Assembly: GCA_009193035.1 (NCBI GenBank) | Contig: SWDT01000002.1 | Location: forward strand, 806,001-870,000 | Direction of reading: 5' to 3' | DNA from: Halicephalobus mephisto | Lineage: Eukaryota; Nematoda; Chromadorea; Rhabditida; Panagrolaimidae | Length of the DNA stretch: 64,000 nt | Part shown: positions 44,612 to 55,300 of the stretch, piece by piece | Layout of the letters: every line of letters begins with the position of its first letter | Numbering within the stretch: the first letter of the stretch is position 1 | Made by a program: the position numbers and the translations under genes | The notes under the pieces: generated by a model | Databases searched by the model: none | What the model was told of the DNA's origin: nothing | What the model saw: the letters and a program-made list of their open reading frames with translations, nothing else

Positions 44612-45354
44612 CTATATAGGAATAAAAGTTTTTCGAATTCTTCCTTTCTGCTGGCCTGTAGTACAGCAATACTCGAGCAAGGTCGCATTGGGGATCGTAC
44701 GTGCTACAGATCTCCAGAATCTGAAGCAACGTCGACAGAAGGCTGGTTTTTCTTGTAGTTCTGGTGGATACTGGAATCCTTTGAAGATTTCAGAACTGCT
44801 AGGGAACGAGAATCGAACAATCTCGTCGGAGAACTTCTTAGGTTCAACACTGTTCTCTTCATCAATAGGACCTGTGTCGTCAGAAAAATCAAACGGAAGT
44901 TCCCTTTCTATTAATGATGCTAAAATTACGACTTTAGAAATTAACAAAAACCAACTTACGTTTAACTTCAATTGGATCTCTGAATCTCTGTTTTAATAAA
45001 TGCGAAGGAGGATCAATTTTCCCTACATGAACCTTCGAAGAATTCCACTTGAAATCGCCTTCTGACCGTAACTTGAACTCCTTCAGAATCGGTGCTGACA
45101 AGATTCTACCATGTCCTGGAGGTTTGGGTTTCTTAATACTGATCCCTTGGGACGTGAAAACCACGTCATTTGTTTCATAAAACCTAGCTAAAATCCATTA
45201 ATAAAAAACGGCCAAAGTTATCCAACTTACCTTGGATTTTCTCATTAAATTTAGTTTTTCCAGAAATAATTCCTACATCTTTATTAGTTTCTGAACTTAT
45301 AATCCCTGCTTCAGATTTGATAAATCCAAGAACAACAAAGATCCAGAAATTCAT
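44612..45354 (-). CDS. Unrecognised secreted protein, 219 aa
   Basis: Three exons (45231-45354, 44960-45187, 44612-44919) join in frame to 219 aa. The protein opens with MNFWIFVVLGFIKSEAG, a good signal peptide; the preceding in-frame ATG at 45384 would bury it behind ten polar residues, so 45354 is preferred. The middle is basic and proline-rich (ISIKKPKPPGHGRILSAP). The C-terminus has a four-cysteine pattern, FCRRCFRFWRSVARTIPNA followed by LLEYCCTTG, that could form two disulfides in a small cysteine domain. Likely secreted; function not recognised. It lies 115 bp tail to tail with the 484-aa protein gene. Confidence 0.7.
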
Positions 45355-45841
45355 TTTTAAGGACAAGTTTTCCGAATGTTTCAAGTCGAAACCAGCCTGA
45401 CAATTATTAGATGGACAATTGAGTGTGGAAAAAATTGAAAAAGAAAGAGCGAAAATTGCTCCTGCCTCATTTCCTCCGAAAAATAAGATTCCAGTGATTT
45501 TTCATGGGCTTCATGACCCATATTGAGTACTGCATTTAATAGATTGAACGAAATCCATTAAAGCGGGAATATAGTCCAAACGAGGTTGAAAAAATAACTG
45601 GACGTTTTTAGTCAAAAACTAGATTTCGGAAAAATTTCTGGATAATCTCAACGACTTAGTTTCCTGTCATTATTGTCCATGAGAAGTTGGGTATTTTCAA
45701 TCAAGATAAATTTGATGGATTCTAACGTCATCAACGTTCGAAAATCCTATCCTCTTCGAAACCTTCAATCGAGCAAAACTCACCTTAATCTTTATTCATC
45801 CTAATCCATACTTCACCAAATCAGTGAACATCAGCTCTAGT

Positions 45842-46847
45842 TTATTGGAACACTCCTGCTGTTCTTTCCCAATCGTAGGGGAACTCGATTGCATTCATCG
45901 ATGTCATGGCCCGCCTCATCTTGCTGTAGATAAAGTGATAGTTTGGAGTGTCGTAGTATTTCAAAGTGTCGACATATTGGAGGATCTCGACGTACTCATG
46001 AGGACAGCCATTAAAGAGTTCCTTTATGAAAGGATCCATACGACAGCGACGTTTGTATTCTCCGACTATGTTCATGTCGTATACGTTCCTCCAGGGGAGG
46101 TTGCCAGTTGTCAATTCTACAACCATGTAGACCCAGGTTTCAATGTCGTCCTTGCGGCACAGTTCGCGCTGTAGGTGACAGGAAATAGGAGCGTAGCGAA
46201 GAGTTCCACGGAATCCAGCAGCAGCACGAGGTTTTCTGATGACTCCTTGATCATTGGTGAATTTACGGCACATCCCGAAGTCGAGAATGTACACTTTCCT
46301 CTGTTCTCCCAGTTCAAATCGGCCGATTGTGTAATTACCTGGTTTGACGTCTCTGTGCAGATACCCGATGCCTGAAGCCACCTTTTTCATATATGAAAGT
46401 CGTCAGAAAACTCACTATGAAGGTCCTCGAGTGCTTCTAGACATTGGATACCGACACTAATAGCCGTTCCTATGCTCATACGACCTCCAGGACTTTCTTT
46501 GCGGAGGTCTTGGAGAGATTTCCCGACCAGAGTCATCACGATGTAGTTGAAATTACCGTAACGGCCCTTGTCTTCGATTTTACAGAAGTGACGTCCCCCT
46601 TTCCTGGCAAGTGCAGTCAACACAAACGCTTCCATCCTGAGCACCTGGAAATAGGACAATGGATTGAAGTAATCGAAAAAAAACTTACCTGAATTGGCTC
46701 GTTGACTCCTTCTACCTTGAGGGCGTATTGACCAGTTGCATCTCTCACTTTGTAGACAGCGCCGAAGCCGCCTTCGCCCAGTTTCTTCTCGATCGTCCAT
46801 CGCTCGACCTGCATCCCCGACTGGAGTTGGATCAGCTCCTGAGCCAT
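45842..46847 (-). CDS. TTBK/CK1-superfamily protein kinase (nematode-type)
   Basis: Nematodes carry a large expansion of tau-tubulin-kinase-like and CK1-like Ser/Thr kinases, many expressed in sperm. Three exons (46689-46847, 46416-46644, 45842-46371) join in frame to 305 aa, essentially a bare kinase domain. All catalytic elements are present: glycine loop LGEGGFGAVYKV, VAIK-type lysine in YALKVE, alpha-C glutamate in RMEAFVL, catalytic loop LHRDVKPGNYTIG, DFG in LDFGMCRKF, and the TTBK-type segment FRGTLRYAPISCH in place of APE. The TTBK mark DFGMCR with RKPRAAAGFRGT separates it from CK1 proper. The kinase should be active. The 45355-45841 spacer upstream of the secreted protein gene contains no gene. 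Confidence 0.92.
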
Positions 46848-47137
46848 CTTTATCCTATCTCTTCCAGCGTCTCTCCGCGAGGATTAAACCAACAAATAAA
46901 ACAAACTGCATTCTGAATCAAAAAAACCAAAAAATTAACATTTTCTACAAAGAGTTAAAAAAGATTAACATTTTTAAAACAAACTTGAGGCTAGAATGAA
47001 AAAAAAGAAAAACAAACTCGCGCGCAATCTTTCGCGTCGAGACCCAGGAATAATACAAACTTTAGTTTTCAGTTTATTAATTAAATAATGCCCAAAATTA
47101 AAGCTATGACCTTTTTGGAAATAAAAAATTAACATTA

Positions 47138-49843
47138 TTAGCATAATTTACAACTTTTTCCACATAAATGTCTTTTTTGCTCGACAGAGTACAGGGCGCT
47201 TTGACAAAAACCCTCAGCCGCCCACTCGTCGCAATCGTTCCGAGAGTCCCGACACCGTTTCGGACGATACGGTCTTTCTTCCCCTGTTTTTACTTGTTGA
47301 TCACATCGACGACAAGTTCTTCCGCAATTTTTCGTCATAAAAGACAAATATTGTTGTTTTTGACAAAGATGGGGCTTACAGGATCTCAGGATATCGCTGC
47401 AGTTGATGGCCGGGGTTATTGGACAACAGTAGTTTTGTACACATTCGTGATTTTCTGGACATTTATGATCCACACATTCTGAAATTCAACAAATTAGGAT
47501 TTCACTAAAATGTAAAATTAATTTTAAACTTTGGTTTCGAAATTCAAAAAAGATTTCGAAAAATTCAAAGTTTTCCTGCCAGGACCCGCAAATTTTTCGA
47601 AACTAAACTTTTAATTTTTAAATTATTTTAAATTCACAATTACGATTGAAAAAAATTTTTTTTAAATTAAATTTGAATTTAAAAAAATTTTTTTTTTTGA
47701 GTTAAATTTTAATTTTAAAAATTTTTTTGAATTTAATTTTGAATTTTAAAATTTTCTTTTTTTTAAATTCAACTTTTAATTTGAAAACTTTCGTTTTAAG
47801 ACCTTGTTTTTTTAAATTGAATTTTAAATTTTCTTTTTTTTAAGTTAAATTTTAGTTTGGAAATTTTCGTTCTAAATTTTTTAATTTCTCCAAAAAACTG
47901 ACCTCCAATCGGATATCCGACTAAACAGACATCTTTGGTGGTGTAATCCTCTTCAGTTGTCGTGGGGATTTCTGTAGTTGTGGTGGTTGTTGTTGTTCCG
48001 GATTCTGTAACAGTAGTGTTTACAGTAACCGTCGAAGCAGTAGTAGGGACTCCGGTCGTGGTAATTTTTTTTGATTTTTTTGTTGTAAAAATATCCAGCA
48101 AATCTTCGTGTTCATCAGATCTATCTTCTCCAGAGTTCCACAAATCCTCGGTTACTGTAGTCACACGAGTAGTAGGTTTGTTAGTGAAAAAAGCAGTTGT
48201 TAAAAATTTCGAAGTGGAAATAAAGGAACATTTTGGAAAATTTGGACATTCTAAATTTCTAATTTTTTTTATTTTTTGTTTTTTAAACTCACGACAACAG
48301 AATCCATTTTCACAGGAATAACCTTCTGGACAGAATCCATCCATACATTCTAAAGTTGAAGAAATTTAATTTTTAAATTTTCTAAAATTCCAAATTTTTT
48401 CAATTTTTCAGAAAATTAGAAATTCAATTTTTTAAATTTATTTAATTTTCTAAAATTTCAAAAGTCCTAATATTTCGAAATTTAAAAATTTTTTAAATTT
48501 TCGAAATTTTTAAATTTTATAAATCTTTAAGTTTTTTAAATTTTCGAAATTTCTTAATTTTATAAATTTTTTAATTTTCGAAATTTTTTAAATTTCAAAA
48601 TTACCGTACCTCCTATAGCAGGACTTCCGTCGAAACAAAGAGGATCTTCGGTAGGTTGTCCTACCGTAGTCGTTTTGCCGGTAGTGTTTGTTGTGGATTT
48701 TCTGGTGGAAGGTACTGTAGTCGTTTTCATGGTGGGAGGAGTCCGGGTAGTTTTTATTTTTTCTTTTAATTTTTTAAGGATGGATTCTTCTTCTTTGGAT
48801 TCTGGCACGAACGGAACAGTACGATCTTTTTCAGGAGGAGTCGTGGTGGGACCGGTAGAGGGTATGACCGAGGGAAGTCTGGGAAATTCGCCTGCCAATT
48901 TTAGAATTGTTTGAAAAAGGGAATTTGCGAAACTGGAACGCTTACAGCAATGGTCGTTGATGCACTCGGCTTCGAAGGGACAGAGGCCAGCCAGGCAGTC
49001 TGGAATTTAAAAATCACTATTTTTAAAATCATCATTTTTAAAATCATTATTTTTAAAATCACTATTTTTAAAATCACTATTTTTAAAATCATCATTTTTA
49101 AAATCATTATTTTTAAAATTATTATTTTTAAAATCATCATTTTTAAAATCATTATTTTTAAAATTATTATTTTTAAAATCATCATTTTTAAAATCATTAT
49201 TTTTAAAATTATTATTTTTAAAATCATTTTTTTTTGAAATCATTATTTTTAAAATTTAAAAACATTTTTCTTTTAAAATAAAAATTTCTAAAACTAAAAA
49301 ATAATTTTTAATTTAATATTATTTTTCACATTAAAAAGTAATTTTAAAATAAAATTTTTGAAATTAAAAAGTTATTTTTATGTGACTTTAAGCGAGAGTC
49401 GAGATCAGTCCGAAAAACGACTCGCACTGGTTTTTTACTTTGAGAGATGACAGATTTCACTCGCACTTGGTGAAAAGGAATGAATGGTTCATTAGACCAG
49501 ATTGCCAAATTTAACTCGCACTAATTTAATTTTTTAAAAAAGAATGATTGGTCTAAATTGCGTCCAATAAACAGGAAAAATGTCTTATTGGAACAGATCG
49601 CCAGACTTTGTCGCATATAGACATGCTTAACTGGCGAATTTCCTTTTTTAATTTCTTTTAATTTTTTCAAATTTCTTCATTAATGATCTTCCACTTTAAG
49701 TGATCCCCTCAGGTCTGGTTACCCGATGATCCATTTTCAAAGAACTCACGTCCGAGAGACTTTCTTTTGTCAGGACACTCTTCTTCCCAGGTGGCCAATG
49801 CCAGAGGCAAAATTAATAAAAACAAAAAATTGACCGAAATCAT
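47138..49843 (-). CDS. Secreted cysteine-rich protein: EB/lustrin-type modules, mucin-like Thr stretches, two ShK domains
   Basis: Six exons (49750-49843, 48946-48999, 48610-48891, 48293-48349, 47903-48250, 47138-47478) join in frame to 391 aa. Exon 1 encodes the signal peptide [17 protein letters not shown]. Short cysteine modules follow, each on its own exon: [36 protein letters not shown] and [18 protein letters not shown]. They alternate with Thr/Pro-rich mucin-like stretches ([27 protein letters not shown]). The C-terminus carries two ShK/SXC domains, [18 protein letters not shown] and [17 protein letters not shown] to CGKSCKLC at the stop. In nematodes this mix is typical of surface-coat, cuticle or secreted defence-type proteins. 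ShK domains also occur in channel-blocking toxins, but the arrangement here is the ordinary worm one and gives no evidence of toxicity. All introns are phase 1, fitting module shuffling. Confidence 0.85.
49014..49255. repeat. 15-bp microsatellite-like array in intron of the ShK gene
   Basis: About sixteen units of ATTTTTAAAATCATC/ATTATT follow without interruption. The 15-bp unit keeps frame and produces spurious open frames on both strands ([18 protein letters not shown]). Not a gene. Confidence 0.9.
49380..49640. repeat. Unclassified dispersed sequence rich in ACTCGCAC boxes
   Basis: Inside intron 1 of the ShK gene a less AT-rich stretch shows ACTCGCACT three times (about 49419, 49461, 49515) and CCAGATTGCCAAATTTAACTCG, which resembles part of the GAATTCCCGCG repeat family. 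No open frame. Confidence 0.45.
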
Positions 49844-50095
49844 TTCAAATTCTGAATTTAATAAAACTGAAATATCAAACAAACCAAACTGGAGCTATTT
49901 TTACCTGACCCAAGTGAACAAACAGAAGCTTTTAAAAGATTCTCGATGGAAATCCATTGAATTGCAAATGAGACGGTCACCGATCGGTCAAGAGCTGAGT
50001 AAGCTGATTAATCTTTTGTTGAAGTCGATAAAGAAAGTATTTTTTTGGCAATAAATCCAAGTCCATCTGAATAAAGTGGAATTCCCAATGAGTTT

Positions 50096-50600
50096 TCGAA
50101 ATCCTAATTTTATTCTTAAAATTCGAAAAAAAATGTTCATTCTAAAACTTCCATATATCAAAAGTAAATAAACAAAGAACTTACGCGATAAAAAGTCATC
50201 TGGCAAAGGTGGAATTCCCGATTAATCTTCGAAATCCTAATTTTATTCCTAAATTTCGAAAAAAATGTTCATTTTAAAACTTCCATATATCAAAAGTAAA
50301 TAAACAAAGAACTTACGCGATAAAAAGTCATCTGGCAAAGGTGGAATTTCCAACGAGTCTTCGAAATCCTAATTTTATTCTTAAATTTCGAAAAAAATGT
50401 TCATTCTAAAACTTCCATATATCAAAAGTAAATAAACGAAGGATTTAAATAAAATTCATCTGGAAATAGTAGTTTTCTACCAATCTTCTACATTCTGATT
50501 TTGCTGTTAAATTTCGAGAAAAATGTTCATTCTAAAACTTCCATATATCGAAAACAAACAAAAAACATACATGATAAAAATTATCTATAAATAATAAAAA
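50096..50600. repeat. ~124-bp tandem repeat, four units, with embedded splice-donor-like motif
   Basis: Units starting at about 50098, 50223, 50346 and 50466 share CGAAATCCTAATTTTATTC, AAATGTTCATTCTAAAACTTC, CATATATCAAAAGTAAATAAAC and CTTACGCGATAAAAAGTCATC. Units 1-3 are almost identical. On the minus strand each has CGCGTAAG, a donor-like text, and CCAG-like sites near the other end, but the interval between is not an open exon. From 50600 to 51050 nothing is seen except AT-rich text. Confidence 0.85.
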
Positions 50601-51049
50601 TTTGCATTATTTTTCTGCTTCTTTGTACTCTCAGCAGGATATCTCTTTATCCTGAAAAATTCCATATATCGAAAATAAATAAATAAATAAGTTGGAAATA
50701 GGTAAAACTTACGTAACAAAAACTGCAACAAAAAGGAACAACACACGGAAATAAAAAAAACAAAAAAATTAAACTAATAAAAATTTGAAAATTGCTCAAA
50801 TTATATTTAATTTTTTTTTGTTTTTTTCTGACATCTCAGACATGTGTTCTTCTGATTCTCTGTCGAACGAAAAACTGGACTCAAGGTTCTTTCAGAAAAA
50901 GATTCTAATTTTAAAGAATCTATTTTATCTGTCATTGAATGTCCTTCATTCTGAAACTACAGAACTTAGTTATTCTAATTTCATTTAAAATATGCAAATC
51001 TTCATTAAAAATTAGAGGAACATTCTGTTTTTAGTTTTCAAAATAGTGT

Positions 51050-51180
51050 AACTTTTGAATTCCCGCGCGAGAACGAGTGAAAGTGAAAAAAGGTAAATCT
51101 GGTAATTCTGCTTAAATCGACTCGCGCTGTCCTCACTCTCGCTCTTCTTCCTTTTACCTAAATTCTAGAATTTCCTAGAA
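51050..51180 (+). repeat. Direct copy of the dispersed GAATTCCCGCG repeat
   Basis: Best-preserved plus-strand copy: GAATTCCCGCGCGAGAACGAG, GGTAAATCTGGTAATT, then GACTCGCGCTGTCCTCACTC. The two halves GCGCGAGAACGAGTGA and TCACTCTCGCTC are partly complementary, so the unit could form a short hairpin. The rest of 51181-51740 has no supported gene. Confidence 0.85.
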
Positions 51181-51740
51181 AATCCTAAAAATCCGCGTCA
51201 AGACTATTTCGTGGTAATTTTTATTTTAATATATATACTAATATAATTGATTACGAAATACCTATTATGTAAAATCAAAATCATCACGAGTTATTTCATT
51301 TATAAAATCCTAAAAATCCGCGTCAAGGCTATTTCGTAATAATTTTTATTTTAATATTTATACTAGTATTGTTCCCAATTCGTTGTAAATCTCTTATAGT
51401 ACTTTTCTACCAAATCCACAATCGTCCTCAATTATTTTTCTACAATGCAAGCAAATTTCCAAAATTCATAATCGAGATATTTCAACATAACTACTTAGGG
51501 AACAGTTTTCCATTTCCGCATCCGTTGGATTTCTCTCTCGTTCATCGTAGTTGTGCCAAACAATCCCTTCTTAAAAAACCACATCTTAAAATTCGAAAAA
51601 CTATTTCCTAAAAACCAAAATCCGTTTTTCCTTCAAAAATGACTAATATAAAAAGCAAAATTTTATTGAATCAAATTTACGAAGAATTAACCCATAAAAT
51701 TACAAACAAAGAATTCCAAAATTGTCAATTAAATTCAAAA

Positions 51741-52058
51741 TTAAGCAGTACCATTTCCGTGAAGTTGTTCTCTCAACAAATTGTAAATTTCCCGTTTGAT
51801 CCATTCACGGCTTCTAGGAAGATAGGAACAAGTTTTGTGGCTAAAAATAAGACAAGAAATATCAGTCAAACGATCGAGAAATTTGATCAAATCATCAGCT
51901 TCATAAGAGATCACACTTCCAACAGGATTAAGTTTCTTTAGGTGTTCTTCATAGATCTTACAGATAGCTTCAAGACAGTCAACAGTAGTTTCATAGTCAG
52001 TCCAAGTTCTAGATTCAACAGAATCAGTAGATTGAATAAGCAAAATAGTATGGCTCAT
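51741..52058 (-). CDS. ERH: Enhancer of rudimentary homolog (ERH)
   Basis: ERH is a small, extremely conserved homodimeric nuclear protein with roles in splicing, RNA decay and, in worms, small-RNA complexes. It is a single exon of 105 aa, the family's normal size. The landmarks are MSHTILLIQ at the start, TWTDYETTVDCLEAICKIYE, then EHLKKLNP, ISYEADDLIKFLDRLTDISC and DWIK-equivalent REWIKREIYNLL. Compared with canonical ERH it is somewhat diverged in the first loop (STDSVESR) and C-terminus, so it could be the paralogue lineage that worms have rather than the most conserved one. TTTCAG stands directly before the ATG, leaving no 5' UTR unless a leader is added. INTS2 ends 296 bp upstream on the same strand, so the pair is an operon candidate. 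Confidence 0.94.
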   Translation of the reverse strand: MSHTILLIQSTDSVESRTWTDYETTVDCLEAICKIYEEHLKKLNPVGSVISYEADDLIKFLDRLTDISCLIFSHKTCSYLPRSREWIKREIYNLLREQLHGNGTA

Positions 52059-52065
52059 CTGAAAT
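52059..52065 (-). promoter_or_regulatory. Spliced-leader acceptor candidate touching the ERH start codon
   Basis: On the minus strand ATTTCAG is followed immediately by the ATG of ERH. Without a spliced leader or an unseen 5' exon the mRNA would have no room for a cap and 5' UTR, so an upstream splice is needed. The 52066-52354 spacer is AT-rich with no gene. Confidence 0.55.
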
Positions 52066-52354
52066 TCAAACATTTTTAAAAAAAATCAAAAAAATAATTT
52101 AAAAACAAAACTTCAAAAAAGTTAAAAATTACATAAAGTTAAAAAAATAAAAAACAAAATTTAAAAAAAATAAAAAACATAAAACTTTAAAAAATAAAAA
52201 ACATAAAACTTTAAAAAATAAAAAACATAAAACTTTAAAAAAATAAAAAAAAATTTAAAAAATCAAAAATATTCAATGATGCTTTAAGCAACATTTAATT
52301 TCAATCAAACACTTTAAAAACAACTTTTTTTACAAATAAAACCCGTAATAAAAA

Positions 52355-55300
52355 TTACAATTCTTTTTCTAATTCTTTAATTTTTTTAATACATAATTTC
52401 GCTTTATCTAAAAAATTTTTTTCTGGACAATTTCTTGCTTGAGTAAGTGACGAATACAATGATGCTCTACTTTTAGCAATATTCATTACTTTTTCAATTA
52501 ATTCAATTATTTCATTTTTCGGAAATGGTAATAATTCTGCAAACATTTCCATAGCAGGTAGAATATTTAGCATAAAAATTATTTTTTCTGCTGGTTCTAA
52601 AACTTGAATTTGTTCTTTAATATACAGTTGCATCATTTGAGCATAACCTGCAAAAATAGGTAATCTAAATTTTTTAAAAAGATTTGCAATAAAAATAATA
52701 TAAAAAATTCTTTTTTTCAAATTAGCTAATTTCATAAGTTCTGGAATTTTCATTCCCACAATATAACATGCTTCAACATGTTCAATCATCATCGGGATGT
52801 CCTTCACTGGATATCCTTGAGAATGCAGCAAATCAATCAATTCCGGCATTAACAAAAATAATTTGTTAACATAAGACAACGCAATATTCCTAATCATCGG
52901 CATATTATCATTAGGGTTGATTTCATCATCACAAAGTTCCATTAAAAGTTGAATAATAAACAAACATTGCGTTTCAAAGTAAGCCTTCTGCATCAACTGT
53001 ACTTCCATTCTGAAATTAACAGTTTAAAAATCATAAAAAACCGAAAATTTTACAAATAAACTTAAAAGTAAAATTATATAAAAAACTGAAAATTCCATAT
53101 ATGAACCTAAAACTAAAATCATATAAAAAATAAAAATTGAAAATTCCATATATGAACCTAAAACTAAAATCATATAAAAAATAAAAACCAAAAATTCCAT
53201 ATATGAACCTAAAACAAAAATTATATAAAAAACCGAAAATTTCATGAGACTAAATATTAAACAAAAACTAAAAAATTGCACATATTATAACTATTAAAAT
53301 TACAAAATTTAAATTTAAAAAAACTTACATTTTTTCTTTTTGATCACAATTTTTGTAATAAAACTTTTCAAAAATTCTATTTTGATATCTTTGAGCAGAA
53401 AAAAGATAAAAATTAATCATTCTAATAATACATTCAAAGTGCTTGGGAGATTTCAGGGCCCTTTCATCACATCTAAGAATTCTCGATGGTTCATTAATTA
53501 AAAATTCATTTGTAACTTGAGCTTTTTGAATTTCTTCATCTCCAGATGACAACAATAATACTGTAGTTTCTTCGTAAACTTTTTGAGGAAGAATTGTTTC
53601 TTGTCGAAGCCATAGTTCAATTATTCTGTCCAAAATAGATTCACATGACTTCATATTTAGGGTTTTATAAAAAGCTATAGAAATTGATTTAATATAATTC
53701 ACTAATTGAACAGCAGGCAATTTCTCCAAAATTTTCAAAATCGATTCAAATTTTTTCGTATTGCCATCTTCGATCATTTTTGCCGCTTCTATTGCTTCAT
53801 CTACAGTAGGAAATCCATTCAAATCCTTGATTGGTGATTGATGAAAATTTTCAATTGTTTGTTTTCTTAAATTTTCATCCACTTTACCTATATGTGGAGC
53901 CAAATAATCCGCAGCAAGAGCCAACAATGGAGGTCTCAAAGCAGTATAGAGTTCCGGATGGTCATCCATCACACCTACTAAATAACGAATCGGAATCCTA
54001 TCGAGCAAAATAGATCTGTAAAGTTGTTCAGATCGAAAATTACACCGATTAGCAACAGTATTAAAAGCACAAATAAAATAAAAAGATAATAAATAAGGCG
54101 CCAGGTTATTCTGAGTGTAAACATCTTTTTCGAAAAGTTTCTGAAAATTACAGTATTACAAAAATCAAAACAAAAACGTCTCAAAAGGAATTTTTAAAAT
54201 CATTGGAAAAATTTAGAAAGTAGAGTTTTAAGTAAAAATTATCATTTTCTACAATGAAATTTAAAAATTATTAAAAAAAATAATATTATAGAAATTAAAA
54301 ATTAATTTTATCAGAAAATTATCCCAAAACAAATATCTAATTTTAAAAAATTTCAAAATCATTAAAAAATGTCAATTTTCAATGATGATTTGTCAGATAT
54401 CCCATTTTTACAAGATTTATTTCTTCTATTTAGAATTTTTTAAATCTCAAAAATATTATGAAAATTAAAAATTAATTTTATCAGAAAATTATCCCAAAAC
54501 AAATATCTAATTTTAAAAAATTTCAAAATCGTTGAAAAATGTGAATTTTCAATGGTAATTTGCCAGATATCCCATTTTTACAAGATTTATTTCTTCTATT
54601 TAGAACTTTTTAAATCTCAAAAAATTATAATATTATAGAAATTAAAAATAAGTTTTATTTAATGCTATTTTTCACTTCAAAACAAACTTTCCTAAAATAA
54701 AAAAAGTAATTTTAATAGTGATTTGAAATTTTTCATTTTATAAAATTCATTTCTTTTGCGTAGGATTTAAAAATAATTTTTTTAAATAAAATTATTCAAA
54801 AAAAACTTACCAAAAAAAAATACTGCGATAAAGGTTGATTACATACGCCATTTTCAGGACTTGGAATACAAGAATTCGCGTATTTTCTCAAAATACTTAC
54901 AATAATCGGATGAATCGGTGTTTCACATTCCATTATTTGATTCTGAATCCATTCATTTATTGATACATTTTGTGACGAAAAAGTTCTTTGACTTAATAAA
55001 TAATCTATACAGTGAGCAGGAAGGTATCCAGAAACATGGTTATTCAATCCTGACGTCACACTTATTTCCGACGCCAATTCAGCTACCAGTTTATTATTTA
55101 TAGATTTAAAAAACGCATCTGATAATTTTGAAATTTTTTCTATTTTTCCCAATCCACGAGGGATATCAAATCCCAAAGTCGTAGAAAGCAGATTAATCAA
55201 CTCACAAGTTGCATTAGTTTTTAAATGAATAGCTGTTAACAAAATAAATTCGTTAAAATTATTCAAAATTTCTCTATTTTTTGAAATAATTTGTTTAATT

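Noticed and set aside
49007..49243. Open frames on both strands made of KNNDF or FKIII repeats
   Set aside because: Product of a 15-bp microsatellite within an intron of the ShK gene.
49767..50054. 95-codon plus-strand frame overlapping the ShK gene start
   Set aside because: It is antisense to the signal-peptide exon and extends into AT-rich repeats; no splice sites or recognisable protein.
51639..51941. 100-codon plus-strand frame at the ERH locus
   Set aside because: Overlaps ERH on the opposite strand; ERH is unmistakable and the plus frame has no features.
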